Positions 45,124 to 55,482 are shown, counted from the stretch's first letter. The stretch is DNA of 64,000 nucleotides from Enterobacter hormaechei ATCC 49162 (GCF_001875655.1 NZ_MKEQ01000001.1:2666001-2730000); one strand, 5' to 3'. Numbers and translations: made by a program. Notes: generated from the sequence alone by a model not told the origin.

Positions 45124-46116
45124 TCAGTTATGCCTGTTGAAAAATTCAACAATGGCGTTGAGCGCGACTGAGCGCATAGCGTCCTTTTCAAAAAGGATCT
45201 CATGGTACGCGCCGTTGATGACCAGCGGTTTACCCCCTTCACAGGGATGGCCCGCCGCGGCGCGCAGTTCACAATAGCGGTCATGCATGCGGTTATCCAC
45301 CACACGCTCTTCTTCCGCCTGAATCAGAAGCGTCGGCGTGTCATCATCGCCTACGCCCGCCAGCACCTGCTCACCGGCATGAATACCTTCCCGCACCCAG
45401 TGCCAGGTGGGGCCGCCAACGCGCAGACGCGGTTCATCAGCATAAAAACGCAGGTTGCGGCGATAACGCTGCCGACTGTGGGTTAAGACGTTGATGGCAA
45501 ACGGCAACGCCCGCCAGCGTCCTGTTCCGATGGCATAGCCTTCACGAATGCGCTGATGGCCCTCAGCCCAGTCGAGAAGATGGCGCACCATCCAGTCAGG
45601 AAAACGTATCACAATACCGTACATCGGCGCGGTCAACGCAATGGCATCGCACTGGTGCTGATGGCGCTGCAAAAACAGCGTCGAGATGGCGCCGCCCATG
45701 GAGTGGGCAAGAATATAACGCTTGCGCCACGGGCCGGGCTGCACTTCCTGCTGCCAGAACGCGGCCAGATCGTCGACGTAATCGCTGAAGTTATCCACGT
45801 GACCGCGATGGGTATCCGGCAACATCCGGCCAGAAAGCCCCTGCCCGCGATGGTCGATAATTAACACATCAAAGCCCAGATGGAACAGGTCATACGCCAG
45901 TTCAGCATATTTGATGTAGCTTTCGATGCGCCCGGGGCAGACCACAATCACCCGGTCATTTTTTTCATCACGGAAACGAACGAAGCGCACCGGGATATCC
46001 CCGACGCCCATAAACTCATCTTCCTCACGCTGGCGCCAGAAGTCGGTCAGCGGCCCCATGGAGAAAGCAGCAAATGCGTTTTCTCGTGTTTCCCAGTCCT
46101 TTTTCTGCTGAAACAT
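45124..46116 (-). CDS. pldB: Lysophospholipase L2
   Basis: 330 aa alpha/beta hydrolase at the inner membrane. Nucleophile elbow AHSMGGA (about residues 141-147), Asp in the VVDNRMHDRYC region and a C-terminal His (GAYHEILFE). Cleaves lysophospholipids. Upstream of yigL in one transcript, where processing by SgrS acts in E. coli. Confidence 0.95.
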   Translation of the reverse strand: MFQQKKDWETRENAFAAFSMGPLTDFWRQREEDEFMGVGDIPVRFVRFRDEKNDRVIVVCPGRIESYIKYAELAYDLFHLGFDVLIIDHRGQGLSGRMLPDTHRGHVDNFSDYVDDLAAFWQQEVQPGPWRKRYILAHSMGGAISTLFLQRHQHQCDAIALTAPMYGIVIRFPDWMVRHLLDWAEGHQRIREGYAIGTGRWRALPFAINVLTHSRQRYRRNLRFYADEPRLRVGGPTWHWVREGIHAGEQVLAGVGDDDTPTLLIQAEEERVVDNRMHDRYCELRAAAGHPCEGGKPLVINGAYHEILFEKDAMRSVALNAIVEFFNRHN

Positions 46117-46226
46117 TGGGTTTCCACCCCCGTAATTCAGGGAATATCGTTTTTTTCGTCACCGGTCACAAAATGACTCAACAATAGCGTATTGTGGCAT
46201 AAAAACAGACGATCCGGGAGTTTCAA

Positions 46227-46847
46227 ATGACCTTCGAGTGGTGGTTCGCTTACCTGCTGACATCCATTATCCTCAGCCTTTCGCCTGGCTCGGGTGCCAT
46301 TAACACCATGACCACCTCCATCAACCACGGCTATCGCGGTGCGGCGGCGTCGATCGCCGGATTGCAGACCGGGCTTGGCATTCACATTGTGCTGGTGGGG
46401 ATTGGTCTGGGGACGCTGTTCTCCCGTTCGGTGCTGGCCTTTGAGGTGCTGAAATGGGCTGGCGCAGCGTATCTTATCTGGCTGGGTATTCAGCAGTGGC
46501 GCGCCGCAGGCTCGATTGATCTGCATACGCTCTCCCGGACGCAAACACGCGGCCACCTGTTTAAACGCGCGGTGTTCGTTAACCTGACCAACCCGAAAAG
46601 CATCGTGTTCCTCGCCGCCCTGTTCCCGCAGTTTATCGTGCCGCATCAGCCACAGGTGATGCAGTACGTGGTGCTGGGCGCGACCACCATTATTGTCGAT
46701 ATCATTGTGATGATTGGTTACGCGACGCTGGCGCAGCGAATTGCGGCGTGGATCAAAGGGCCTAAACAGATGAAGGCCCTGAACAAAGTCTTTGGTTCGC
46801 TGTTTATGCTGGTTGGCGCGCTGCTTGCGTCAGCGCGTCATGCTTAG
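46227..46847 (+). CDS. rhtB: Homoserine/homoserine-lactone exporter RhtB
   Basis: 206 aa, LysE family, six hydrophobic segments. Signature start [29 protein letters not shown]. Exports homoserine and its lactone across the inner membrane. Its stop overlaps the rhtC stop by 4 nt, tail to tail. Paralogue of rhtC. Confidence 0.95.
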   Translation: MTFEWWFAYLLTSIILSLSPGSGAINTMTTSINHGYRGAAASIAGLQTGLGIHIVLVGIGLGTLFSRSVLAFEVLKWAGAAYLIWLGIQQWRAAGSIDLHTLSRTQTRGHLFKRAVFVNLTNPKSIVFLAALFPQFIVPHQPQVMQYVVLGATTIIVDIIVMIGYATLAQRIAAWIKGPKQMKALNKVFGSLFMLVGALLASARHA

Positions 46848-47464
46848 CGAGAAATGATGAGATGAATGCCGAAGCCGGCGAACAGCGCGCCGGCAAAGCC
46901 GTCGATCCACTTCGCGATGCGCTGGTAGCCGCGACGCATCGCCGGTAAGGCAAACAGGCTTGCCACAACGGTAAACCAGGCGAACGTCTCAACAACGATC
47001 AGCAGGAAGATCCCCCAGCGCGCGCCCGCGCCGACGTTATCCCCTACAAACAGCGAGAACACAGAGCCGAAGTAGATAATCGCTTTCGGGTTCGCCAGGT
47101 TGGTCAGCAGCCCTTTCACAAAGCTACGGCCGCCCGTTGCCAGCTCAACCTTTGGCTCTTCCGGCTTTTTCTCTTCTTTCTTCAGCGCCCCGCGCAGCAT
47201 CTGGTAGCCCATCCAGCACAGGTACAGACCGCCGCCGACCATGATGATGTTATGCAGCCACGCCATTTTCGCCAGGATCAGGTTCAGACCGAGCAGCGCA
47301 ACCGCCGCCCAGACCATGACGCCCATGGTAATACCGAGCACACCCATCATTGCCTCTTTGCGGGAGCGGCTGACGGCCGTTTGTGACACGAAGAAAAAGT
47401 CAGGGCCAGGGCTCATCAGCGCCACGATGTGCACTAACGCCACGGTGAGAAATAGCATTAACAT
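46844..47464 (-). CDS. rhtC: Threonine exporter RhtC
   Basis: 206 aa, LysE family, with [22 protein letters not shown] as family start and a charged loop ([13 protein letters not shown], about residues 115-127) between TM3 and TM4. Exports threonine. Follows recQ by 61 bp on the same strand, convergent with its paralogue rhtB. Confidence 0.95.
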   Translation of the reverse strand: MLMLFLTVALVHIVALMSPGPDFFFVSQTAVSRSRKEAMMGVLGITMGVMVWAAVALLGLNLILAKMAWLHNIIMVGGGLYLCWMGYQMLRGALKKEEKKPEEPKVELATGGRSFVKGLLTNLANPKAIIYFGSVFSLFVGDNVGAGARWGIFLLIVVETFAWFTVVASLFALPAMRRGYQRIAKWIDGFAGALFAGFGIHLIISR

Positions 47465-47525
47465 AATTAGCTCGCGGGGAAATAATACAGTGAGTCACCA
47501 TCCTGGCACTTTTTCGCCCGGCTGA

Positions 47526-49355
47526 CTACTCCTCGTCATCACCGTCGGCGTGAGAGCGGATGAGCGCCATAAACTCTTTCCCGAAGCGCTCCAGCTTACG
47601 CGTGCCAACGCCGTTGACGCTGAGCATCTCGCTGGCGCTGAGCGGCATTTGCTCGGCCATCTCGATAAGCGTCGCGTCGTTGAACACCACGTATGGCGGG
47701 ATGTTCTCTTCATCCGCAATGGCTTTACGCAGCTTACGCAGCTTGGCGAACAGCTTGCGATCGTAGTTACCGCCGTAGGATTTCTGCATCACGCGCGGCT
47801 TCAGGGCGACGACGCGCGGAACGGCGAGCTTCAGTTCAACCTCGCCACGCAGGACCGGTCGCGCCGCTTCGGTCAGCTGAAGCGCAGAATGCTGGGCAAT
47901 GTTCTGCGTGGCAAAGCCGAGATGGATCAGCTGGCGGATGATACTCACCCAGTGCTCGTGGCTCTGGTCTTTCCCGATGCCATAAACCGGCAGCTTGTCG
48001 TGGCCCATGTCGCGTATACGCTGGTTGTTAGCCCCGCGCAGCACTTCGACGACATAGCCCATCCCAAAGCGCTGATTGACGCGATAGATTGTTGAGAGCG
48101 CTTTACGCGCGTCCATCAGGCCGTCGTACTGCTTCGGCGGGTCAAGGCAGATATCGCAGTTGCCGCACGGTGCCTGACGCCCTTCACCAAAGTAGTTGAG
48201 CAGCACCAGGCGGCGGCAGGTTTGCGCTTCAGCGAAGGCGCCCATCGCGTTGAGCTTGTGGCGCTCAATGTCCTGCAACTGCCCCTGCGGTTTCTCTTCC
48301 AGGCAGCGGCGCAGCCACGCCATATCCGCCGGATCGTAAAATAGCATCGCTTCCGCAGGCAGGCCGTCACGCCCGGCGCGGCCGGTTTCCTGATAGTAGG
48401 ATTCGATATTGCGCGGAATGTCGAAATGCACCACAAAGCGCACGTTGGGCTTGTTGATCCCCATCCCGAACGCCACCGTTGCGACCACGATTTGCAGGTC
48501 GTCGCGCTGGAATTTCTCCTGCACGTCAGCGCGGATGTGGTTCTCCAGCCCGGCGTGATACGCCGCGGCGCTAAAGCCACGGTTTTGCAGACGCGCGGCG
48601 GTATCTTCCACTTTCGCGCGGCTGTTGCAGTAGATGATGCCGGACTTGCCGCGCTGCTCCTGCACGTAGCGTAAGAGCTGATCCAGCGGCTTGAACTTCT
48701 CCATCAGCATATAGCGGATGTTCGGGCGGTCGAAGCTGCTGACCTGAATGTACGGGTCGTTCAGCCCCAGCAGGCGAACGATGTCCAGACGCGTGGTGTC
48801 GTCCGCCGTGGCGGTAAGCGCCATAAACGGCAGTTCGGGGAAGCGCTGACGAAGCTGGCCGAGGGCGGCGTATTCCGGGCGGAAATCGTGCCCCCACTGG
48901 GAGATACAGTGCGCTTCATCCACCGCCAGCAGGACCGGGTTCCAGTGCGCCAGGTGATCGAGGAAGTTATCCAGCATCAGGCGTTCTGGCGCGATATACA
49001 GCAGGCGGATTTGTCCGGTGCGGCACCCGGCCATCACCTCCTGCTGCTGCTCGCGAGTTTGCGTCGAGTTCAGGCACGCCGCCGCCACGCCGTTGGCGAG
49101 CAGCTGATCGACCTGGTCTTTCATCAGGGAAATAAGGGGCGATACCACGACCGTCAGGCCGTTAAGCACCAGCGCGGGAACCTGATAACAGAGGGATTTA
49201 CCGCCGCCGGTCGGCATGACCACCAGGCAATCGCGGCCTTCCAGCACGGTTTCAATGATGGTTTCCTGGCCGGGGCGGAACTGCTGGTAGCCAAAGGTTT
49301 CATGCAAAACCTGTTTAGCCAGCGACTCCTGATTCAATACTTCCGCCTGCGCCAC
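47526..49355 (-). CDS. recQ: ATP-dependent DNA helicase RecQ
   Basis: 609 aa, 3'-5' superfamily-2 helicase for recombination repair. Motif I PTGGGKSL, motif II DEAHCISQWGHDFR, motif VI QETGRAGRDG, then four zinc Cys (CRRLVLLNYFGE, CGNCDIC), a winged helix and a C-terminal HRDC domain. Start: GTG 49355 with GGGG 5 nt upstream gives AQAEVLNQES as in E. coli and the same length; the frame extends to 49418 with no support. Confidence 0.97.
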   Translation of the reverse strand: MAQAEVLNQESLAKQVLHETFGYQQFRPGQETIIETVLEGRDCLVVMPTGGGKSLCYQVPALVLNGLTVVVSPLISLMKDQVDQLLANGVAAACLNSTQTREQQQEVMAGCRTGQIRLLYIAPERLMLDNFLDHLAHWNPVLLAVDEAHCISQWGHDFRPEYAALGQLRQRFPELPFMALTATADDTTRLDIVRLLGLNDPYIQVSSFDRPNIRYMLMEKFKPLDQLLRYVQEQRGKSGIIYCNSRAKVEDTAARLQNRGFSAAAYHAGLENHIRADVQEKFQRDDLQIVVATVAFGMGINKPNVRFVVHFDIPRNIESYYQETGRAGRDGLPAEAMLFYDPADMAWLRRCLEEKPQGQLQDIERHKLNAMGAFAEAQTCRRLVLLNYFGEGRQAPCGNCDICLDPPKQYDGLMDARKALSTIYRVNQRFGMGYVVEVLRGANNQRIRDMGHDKLPVYGIGKDQSHEHWVSIIRQLIHLGFATQNIAQHSALQLTEAARPVLRGEVELKLAVPRVVALKPRVMQKSYGGNYDRKLFAKLRKLRKAIADEENIPPYVVFNDATLIEMAEQMPLSASEMLSVNGVGTRKLERFGKEFMALIRSHADGDDEE

Positions 49356-49445
49356 ATTAACCCCATATGCCAGAAATGAAACAGGCGCTATTTTCAGCGC
49401 CTGAGAGAGAAACTTCAACGTTTAACGCAAAAACATTCGAGCAGC

Positions 49446-50315
49446 TTAGAAAATATCGTTCAGCATGACGCCCACACCGACGCGGGTCTGGTTGAAGTTG
49501 TAGTCGATAAGCGACTCGCCGTAACCGCTGTACACCTGCGTATAGAGACGCACGTGTTTCGTCACCGGGTAGCTCAGGCCCAGCTCTGCGCCGCCGTAGC
49601 CGGTATTCCAGTTGTACTGGCCTTTGGCGCTCAGCACCGCGTCACCCAGCTGATAACCCACTTTAAGCTGATAGTAACCCATGTATTTGGTGATATCCGG
49701 GTTATCATCGGTGCTGCCCACCACGTACCACGGCTTCACTTCCACCATGAAATTGCCGTTCTGCGCCATCAGACGCGTATAAACGCGGTTCAAGCTGCGT
49801 GAGGTTGGGTCGGAACGACCGTTGGAATCGTGGTTATAGCCCACTTCGACGTCGCGCAGCGTCCAGCCTGCAAACTCATAATCGGTGGCGAAACCGAGGA
49901 ACAGCTGCGGTTCATAGTTGGTTTCGCGGAACGGTGAAGATTCCCCGCTGTTGGAGAGTTGCCACCATGACTTCTGCGTGTAAGACGCACCAAGCACCGA
50001 GTTCGGCCCCAGGATACCGCGCCAGAACGGGAAGGCGAGGCTGAGCTGGAACTTCACCTCATCCTTACGCGCATTATCAGACCAGTTATAGGAGCTTATC
50101 GCCTCTTTGTTGAGATCGCTGGTCTGGGTGTAAATCACGTAGTTTGTGTCATACGGGTACAGCGTGAACGGATTGTCATGCTCCTGAAGCATATTGGCGA
50201 TGATGCTGCCCTTAACGGCAGGTTTATCATGCACCTCTTTGATCGTCGCTTCCTGCGCATATGCTGTGAGGGGCAGCGCAACCGCCGCCAGTAACCAACC
50301 CAGATACGTCCGCAT
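49446..50315 (-). CDS. pldA: Outer-membrane phospholipase A1
   Basis: 289 aa. Signal peptide (about 1-20, ending AYA), then a 12-strand barrel ending in F (GVMLNDIF). Catalytic His and Ser in YNHDSNGRSD and an Asn in the following SLNRVYTR segment. A calcium-dependent dimer that removes misplaced phospholipids from the outer leaflet. 90 bp upstream of recQ on the same strand. Confidence 0.97.
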   Translation of the reverse strand: MRTYLGWLLAAVALPLTAYAQEATIKEVHDKPAVKGSIIANMLQEHDNPFTLYPYDTNYVIYTQTSDLNKEAISSYNWSDNARKDEVKFQLSLAFPFWRGILGPNSVLGASYTQKSWWQLSNSGESSPFRETNYEPQLFLGFATDYEFAGWTLRDVEVGYNHDSNGRSDPTSRSLNRVYTRLMAQNGNFMVEVKPWYVVGSTDDNPDITKYMGYYQLKVGYQLGDAVLSAKGQYNWNTGYGGAELGLSYPVTKHVRLYTQVYSGYGESLIDYNFNQTRVGVGVMLNDIF

Positions 50316-50475
50316 CGGTGGTGTTCTCCTGAAATGGTGACATTTAATGAATAGTTTTGTCCGGGCATTCTACAGACTTCTGCGATAACTTCCGCTTCCT
50401 CGTTTCTTAAAGTGGCATTCCTTTACCCTGAAGCATAAAATCAACATTTTATTAACAACAAGGATGCCACGTCAG

Positions 50476-50943
50476 ATGTCAGCCACACTCACCGCCGAAG
50501 AAACCTTAAAGCTCGTGGGCGAGATTTTTGTGTACCACATGCCGTTCAACCGTGCACTGGGTCTTGAGCTGGAGCGATACGAAAAAGATTTTGCTCAGTT
50601 GAGTTTCAACAATCAGCCAATGATGGTCGGTAACTGGGCGCAAAGCATTTTGCACGGCGGGGTGATTGCCTCTGCGCTGGACGTGGCGGCCGGTCTGGTG
50701 TGCGTGGGCAGCACGCTGACGCGCCACGACACCATCAACGAAGACGAACTCCGCCAGCGCCTGTCGCGCATGGGTACCATCGATTTACGCGTCGACTACC
50801 TGCGTCCGGGACGCGGAAACCGCTTTACCTGCACCAGCAGCCTGCTGCGTGCCGGGAATAAAGTTGCCGTCGCCCGCGTTGAGCTGCATAACGAGGAGCA
50901 GGTTTATATCGCCAGCGCAACCGCCACTTATATGGTGGGTTGA
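50476..50943 (+). CDS. yigI: Hotdog-fold thioesterase family protein YigI
   Basis: 155 aa, PaaI-like hotdog domain with the helix and motif [18 protein letters not shown] and the strand [15 protein letters not shown]. coli YigI acts as a medium/long-chain acyl-CoA thioesterase (FadM-like role). Start: ATG 50476 gives the E. coli N-terminus MSA-LTAE; AAGGA is 11 nt upstream. The ATG at 50464 lies too close to that site. Confidence 0.92.
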   Translation: MSATLTAEETLKLVGEIFVYHMPFNRALGLELERYEKDFAQLSFNNQPMMVGNWAQSILHGGVIASALDVAAGLVCVGSTLTRHDTINEDELRQRLSRMGTIDLRVDYLRPGRGNRFTCTSSLLRAGNKVAVARVELHNEEQVYIASATATYMVG

Positions 50944-50994
50944 GGCGGCAATTTCGGGTAAAATTACTTCACTTCTTTGTAACGGATTTTCCCG

Positions 50995-51891
50995 ATGGAT
51001 GCTAAACAGACGCGGCAGGGCGTTTTACTCGCCCTTGCCGCTTATTTTATTTGGGGTATCGCGCCAGCGTACTTCAAGCTTATCGCCTATGTACCGGCGG
51101 ACGAGATCCTCACTCACCGCGTTATCTGGTCGTTTTTCTTCATGATTGCGCTGATGAGCATCAGCCGTCAGTGGTCCGGCGTCAAAACGCTGCTGAAAAC
51201 CCCGAAAAAGGTCTTCCTGCTCGCGCTCTCTGCGGTGCTGATTGGCGGAAACTGGCTGCTGTTTATCTGGGCGGTGAATAACCATCACATGCTCGAAGCC
51301 AGCCTGGGCTACTTTATTAACCCGCTGGTGAATATTTTGCTGGGGATGATTTTCCTCGGCGAGCGCTTCCGCCGGATGCAGTGGGTGGCGGTGATTCTGG
51401 CCTTCTGCGGCGTGCTGGTACAACTGTGGACCTTCGGCTCACTGCCGGTTATCGCCCTCGGCCTGGCGTTCAGCTTTGCGTTTTACGGCCTGGTGCGTAA
51501 GAAAATCGCCGTGGAAGCGCAGACGGGAATGCTGTTTGAAACCCTGTGGCTGCTGCCGGTTGCCGCGATTTACCTGTTCGGTATTGCCGACAGCGCCACC
51601 AGCCACATGGGCAGCAACCCCTGGTCGCTGAACCTGATGCTGATGGCGGCGGGCGTAGTGACCACCATTCCGCTGCTGTGCTTCACCGGTGCGGCAACGC
51701 GTCTGCGCCTCTCCACGCTGGGCTTCTTCCAGTACATAGGCCCGACGCTGATGTTCTTGCTGGCGGTTGTGTTTTACGGCGAAGTGCCGGGTGCGGATAA
51801 GATGGTGACCTTCGCCTTTATCTGGGTGGCGCTGGCGATTTTCGTCGCCGATGCGATTTATACCCAGCGCAGAACCCGCAGAGGAATGTAG
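50995..51891 (+). CDS. rarD: EamA-family transporter RarD
   Basis: 298 aa, ten hydrophobic segments in two EamA repeats. Start QGVLLALAAYFIWGIAPAYFKLI, with the conserved Pro/Trp helix GNWLLFIWAVNNHHMLEASLGYFINPL. Named for a chloramphenicol-sensitivity phenotype in Pseudomonas; substrate unknown. 51 bp after yigI. A REP-like repeat follows before convergent corA. Confidence 0.93.
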   Translation: MDAKQTRQGVLLALAAYFIWGIAPAYFKLIAYVPADEILTHRVIWSFFFMIALMSISRQWSGVKTLLKTPKKVFLLALSAVLIGGNWLLFIWAVNNHHMLEASLGYFINPLVNILLGMIFLGERFRRMQWVAVILAFCGVLVQLWTFGSLPVIALGLAFSFAFYGLVRKKIAVEAQTGMLFETLWLLPVAAIYLFGIADSATSHMGSNPWSLNLMLMAAGVVTTIPLLCFTGAATRLRLSTLGFFQYIGPTLMFLLAVVFYGEVPGADKMVTFAFIWVALAIFVADAIYTQRRTRRGM

Positions 51892-51901
51892 GTGTTTTGT
51901 A

Positions 51902-51929
51902 GGGCGGGTAAGCGCAGCGCCACCCGCCA
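51902..51929. repeat. REP-type palindrome between rarD and corA
   Basis: GGCGGGT (51903-51909), AAGCGCAGCGCC, ACCCGCC (51922-51928). It belongs to the same family as the REP halves at 9702 and 59374 and lies between two convergent genes, the usual place for REP elements. Confidence 0.8.
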
Positions 51930-51933
51930 GATT

Positions 51934-52884
51934 TTAAAGCCAGTTCTTCCGCTTAAAGTACAGATACGGCGCCAGCCCGGCGAGGATCATAAAGATAATC
52001 GCCCCCGGGTAACCAAAGCTCCACTTCAGCTCCGGCATAAACTCAAAGTTCATCCCGTAGCTGGACGCCACCAGCGTCGGCGGCAGGAACACCACGGACA
52101 CCACCGAGAAGATCTTGATGATGCGGTTCTGCTCGATGTTGATAAAGCCCATCGCCGCCTGCATCAGGAAGTTCACCTTCTGGAACAGGGATTCATTGTG
52201 CGGCAGCAGGGATTCGATATCGCGTAAGATCTCACGCGCCTGCTCCAGCTGACCGCCCGGCAGACGCGCCTTGCGCACCAGGAAGTTCAGCGCGCGCTGG
52301 GTATCCATCAGACACAAACGCACCTTCCAGCCGATATCTTCCAGCTCCGCCAGCGTGGACAATGCTTCGTCGTACTCATCGCCCTGATGGCCTTCCATGA
52401 TCACGCGGCTCAGCTTTTCCAGGTCGCTGTAGATGTTTTCGATTTCATCCGCCAGCTGTTCGATTTTGGTTTCGAACAGATCCAGCAGCAGCTCATAGGC
52501 GTTGCCGTCCATCATCGCCTGGCTGCGGGCGCGCATGCGATAGAGACGAAACGCAGGCAGTTCGCGCTCGCGCAGGGTGAAGAGGCGGCCATCGCGGATG
52601 GTGAACGCCACGGTGGAGTTCCCCGCGTGGTCTTCCGCATCTTCAAAGAAGAAGAAGGAGTGAATGTGCAGGCCGTCTTCGTCTTCAAAAAAACGGGCGG
52701 ATGCTTCGATGTCTTCCAGCTCCGGGCGTGTCGCCAGACTTTGCCCCAGTTCAGATTGTACGCGAAGGCGCTCATCGTCGTCCGGCTCGACCAGATCCAC
52801 CCATACGGCATCAATGAGGGGCTGTGACTCTTCGGCTTCAAGCCGAGTCAGTCGGTTATTTTCGAGTTGAAATGCGCTCAACAT
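51934..52884 (-). CDS. corA: Magnesium/cobalt transporter CorA
   Basis: 316 aa, identical in length to E. coli CorA. Long cytoplasmic N-terminal domain, stalk helix, then two C-terminal membrane helices with the selectivity motif [13 protein letters not shown] and the basic tail KRKNWL. Constitutive Mg2+ channel. Start: ATG 52884 with GGGAG 8 nt upstream gives MLSAFQLEN; the longer frame to 52932 is leader. A 5' leader with a small ORF precedes it. Confidence 0.97.
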   Translation of the reverse strand: MLSAFQLENNRLTRLEAEESQPLIDAVWVDLVEPDDDERLRVQSELGQSLATRPELEDIEASARFFEDEDGLHIHSFFFFEDAEDHAGNSTVAFTIRDGRLFTLRERELPAFRLYRMRARSQAMMDGNAYELLLDLFETKIEQLADEIENIYSDLEKLSRVIMEGHQGDEYDEALSTLAELEDIGWKVRLCLMDTQRALNFLVRKARLPGGQLEQAREILRDIESLLPHNESLFQKVNFLMQAAMGFINIEQNRIIKIFSVVSVVFLPPTLVASSYGMNFEFMPELKWSFGYPGAIIFMILAGLAPYLYFKRKNWL

Positions 52885-53034
52885 GACCGGGACTCCCAAT
52901 GCAAAAAATATCGGACAGTTCGGTGGGCACACAGAAACAAATTGGGTTTCAGACCATTAAACAGCCTGACTCAGCGCGACGGGAATGATGCAGTCGCTGA
53001 CAACCACTAAGGCCATCAGCAAGAGGAGATAGCC

Positions 53035-53091
53035 TTAGGAGTTGTTCCTGGATGACAGGGAATTGAGCCAGTATCTACTGGGTGTGTCCAA
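53035..53091 (-). CDS. corL: Leader peptide of corA (CorL-like)
   Basis: 18-codon open frame (TTG start, TAA stop) in the corA leader, reading (M)DTPSRYWLNSLSSRNNS. AGAGGA lies about 8 nt upstream. In Salmonella a short leader peptide, corL, controls Rho-dependent termination in the corA leader according to its translation. This frame has the right place and size. A 7-bp inverted repeat (53007-53013 with 53032-53038) overlaps its stop, so translation could alter folding. The TTG start lowers certainty. Confidence 0.6.
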   Translation of the reverse strand: MDTPSRYWLNSLSSRNNS

Positions 53092-53123
53092 GGCGAATGT
53101 CCTCTTAGCGTAATCGTGCGCGC

Positions 53124-53153
53124 ATGTTACGCCAGCAATAACTGTGGCGTCAA
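53124..53153 (-). promoter_or_regulatory. Probable corA promoter
   Basis: On the minus strand TTGACG (53153-53148), an 18-bp spacer, then TAACAT (53129-53124). It would give a leader of about 230 nt carrying the corL frame. Downstream of uvrD on the same strand. Confidence 0.6.
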
Positions 53154-53240
53154 CACGCAACGGAACGCTGAAGGGCATTAATTGACCTTCAACGTATAAG
53201 GCTAGCAGATTATTACAAAATAGTGATATTTTTCTGAAAG

Positions 53241-55403
53241 TTACACACTTTCCAGCTTAGCATAGGCTGCCACCAGCCATTTAATCCCCTGCCCCTGGAA
53301 CGCCACCTGCAAACGGCTGTGCTCGCCGCTGCCTTCCAGATTCACGATGGTGCCTTCGCCAAACTTCGAGTGGCGCACGCGCTGGCCCAGCTTGTACCCG
53401 GTGTCGGTTTCAGAGATTGGCGACCCCATACGCTGATGGCTGACCGGACGGCTGATGCTGGCGCGCAGGCGCACCTCTTCCACGCACTCCTCCGGCAGTT
53501 CACCGATAAAGCGCGACGGACGGTGATACACCTCTTTCCCGTACAGGCGGCGGGTTTCGGCGTAGGTCAGGGTCAGCTTCTGCATCGCACGGGTCACGCC
53601 CACGTAGGCCAGACGACGCTCCTCTTCCAGACGCCCGCCTTCATCCAGCGACATCTGGCTCGGGAACATCCCCTCTTCCATCCCGACGATGAACACCTGC
53701 GGGAACTCCAGACCTTTCGCAGAGTGCAGGGTCATCAGCTGAACCGCATCCTGCCAGGTGTCCGCCTGCCCTTCACCCGCCTCAAGCGCGGCGTGAGAGA
53801 GGAATGCCTGCAACGGCATCAGGTCTTCGTCTTCTTCGTTGTAGCTGAACTGGCGCGTTGCCGTCACCAGTTCCTCTAAGTTCTCAATACGGGTCTGGCC
53901 CTTCTCACCTTTTTCCTGCTCGTACATGGTGCGCAGGCCGGAATCTTTGATCACCCGGTCGGTCTGGACGTGCAGCGGCATGTCGGCCGTTTCCTGCGCC
54001 AGCGCGTCGATTAACTCCAGGAAGCGCTGCAACGCGCTGGCGGCGCGTCCGGCGAGGGCTTTTTCCTGTAACAGCTCGCGGCACGCCTGCCACAACGTGA
54101 GCTGACGATCGCGCGAGGCCTGACGCACCACGTCCAGCGTACGGTCACCGATGCCGCGCGTCGGCGTGTTCACCACGCGCTCAAACGCCGCGTCGTCGTT
54201 ACGGTTGGCAATCAGACGCAGATACGAGAGCGCATCTTTGATCTCCTGACGCTCGAAGAAGCGCATACCGCCATAAATGCGGTACGGCATGCTCACCTGC
54301 AACAGCGCCTCTTCCAGCACACGCGACTGGGCGTTGCTGCGATAGAGAATGGCGCACTGCTCCAGCGCGCCGCCGTTCTCCTGCCAGGTTTTAATGCGGT
54401 TCACCACGAAGCGCGCTTCGTCAAGCTCATTGAAGGCGCAGTAAATCGAAATCGGTTCGCCGTCGACGCCATCGGTCCACAGCTTTTTACCCAGGCGCCC
54501 GTTATTGTTCTCAATCAGGGCATTGGCCGCGCTCAGAATGTTGCTGGTTGAGCGGTAGTTCTGCTCCAGACGGATGGTTTGCGCGCCGGGGAAATCGTTG
54601 AGGAAGCGCTGGATGTTCTCTACCTGCGCGCCGCGCCAGCCGTAGATAGACTGGTCGTCATCGCCTACGATCATCACCTTGCCGGTATCCCCGGCCAGCA
54701 GGCGGATCCACGCGTACTGGATGTTGTTGGTATCCTGGAATTCGTCCACCAGGATGTTGGTGAAGCGTTCACGGTAGTGTTGCAGGATATGCGGTTTGTT
54801 CAGCCACAGCTCGTGGGCACGCAGCAGCAGCTCGGCGAAATCCACCAGACCGGCGCGATCGCACGCTTCCTGATAGGCCTTGTAGACGTTCTGCCAGGTC
54901 TGTTCGACTGGATTACCGAAGCTCTGGATATGATGTGGGCGCAGCCCTTCGTCTTTCTGACCGTTGATGTACCACATCGCCTGACGCGGCGGCCACTGCT
55001 TCTCGTCGAGGTTCATCGCCTTGATCAGGCGCTTCAGCAGGCGGAGCTGATCTTCGCTGTCGAGGATCTGGAAATCCTGCGGCAGGTTAGCGTCCATATG
55101 GTGCGCACGCAGCAGACGGTGCGCCAGGCCATGGAAGGTGCCAACCCACATGCCACCCTGGCTGGTGCCCATTAGCTGCGCGATACGGTGGCGCATCTCT
55201 GCCGCCGCCTTGTTGGTAAACGTCACCGCCATAATCGAGTACGGCGAACAGTTCTCCACGCTCTGTAGCCAGGCGATACGGTGAACGAGCACGCGCGTCT
55301 TACCACTGCCCGCTCCAGCCAGTACCAGCAGGTTTGTACGCGAGGCGGCAACCGCGTCACGCTGTTTATCATTAAGGCTGTCGAGCAGGTAAGAAACGTC
55401 CAT
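53241..55403 (-). CDS. uvrD: DNA helicase II UvrD
   Basis: 720 aa, superfamily-1 3'-5' helicase for mismatch and excision repair. Motif I AGAGSGKTRVL, motif II VDEFQDTN, motif III GDDDQSIYGWRGA, motif VI AYVGVTRA, and a C-terminal Tudor-like domain (GQRVRHSKFGEGTIV). Start: ATG 55403 begins MDVSYLLDSLN as in E. coli; the frame runs on to 55433. A LexA box lies 52 bp upstream. Confidence 0.98.
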   Translation of the reverse strand: MDVSYLLDSLNDKQRDAVAASRTNLLVLAGAGSGKTRVLVHRIAWLQSVENCSPYSIMAVTFTNKAAAEMRHRIAQLMGTSQGGMWVGTFHGLAHRLLRAHHMDANLPQDFQILDSEDQLRLLKRLIKAMNLDEKQWPPRQAMWYINGQKDEGLRPHHIQSFGNPVEQTWQNVYKAYQEACDRAGLVDFAELLLRAHELWLNKPHILQHYRERFTNILVDEFQDTNNIQYAWIRLLAGDTGKVMIVGDDDQSIYGWRGAQVENIQRFLNDFPGAQTIRLEQNYRSTSNILSAANALIENNNGRLGKKLWTDGVDGEPISIYCAFNELDEARFVVNRIKTWQENGGALEQCAILYRSNAQSRVLEEALLQVSMPYRIYGGMRFFERQEIKDALSYLRLIANRNDDAAFERVVNTPTRGIGDRTLDVVRQASRDRQLTLWQACRELLQEKALAGRAASALQRFLELIDALAQETADMPLHVQTDRVIKDSGLRTMYEQEKGEKGQTRIENLEELVTATRQFSYNEEDEDLMPLQAFLSHAALEAGEGQADTWQDAVQLMTLHSAKGLEFPQVFIVGMEEGMFPSQMSLDEGGRLEEERRLAYVGVTRAMQKLTLTYAETRRLYGKEVYHRPSRFIGELPEECVEEVRLRASISRPVSHQRMGSPISETDTGYKLGQRVRHSKFGEGTIVNLEGSGEHSRLQVAFQGQGIKWLVAAYAKLESV

Positions 55404-55454
55404 TGGCACCGTCACGTCATGTCGGGCAGGCAAATGTTTCCATTCGCCAAAACC

Positions 55455-55470
55455 CTGTTAATTTATACAG
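55455..55470. promoter_or_regulatory. LexA (SOS) box of uvrD
   Basis: CTG-TTAATTTATA-CAG (CTG-N10-CAG with an AT-rich core), 52 bp upstream of the uvrD start, in the place of the known E. coli uvrD SOS box. Confidence 0.9.
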
Positions 55471-55482
55471 AACAATTGATGA

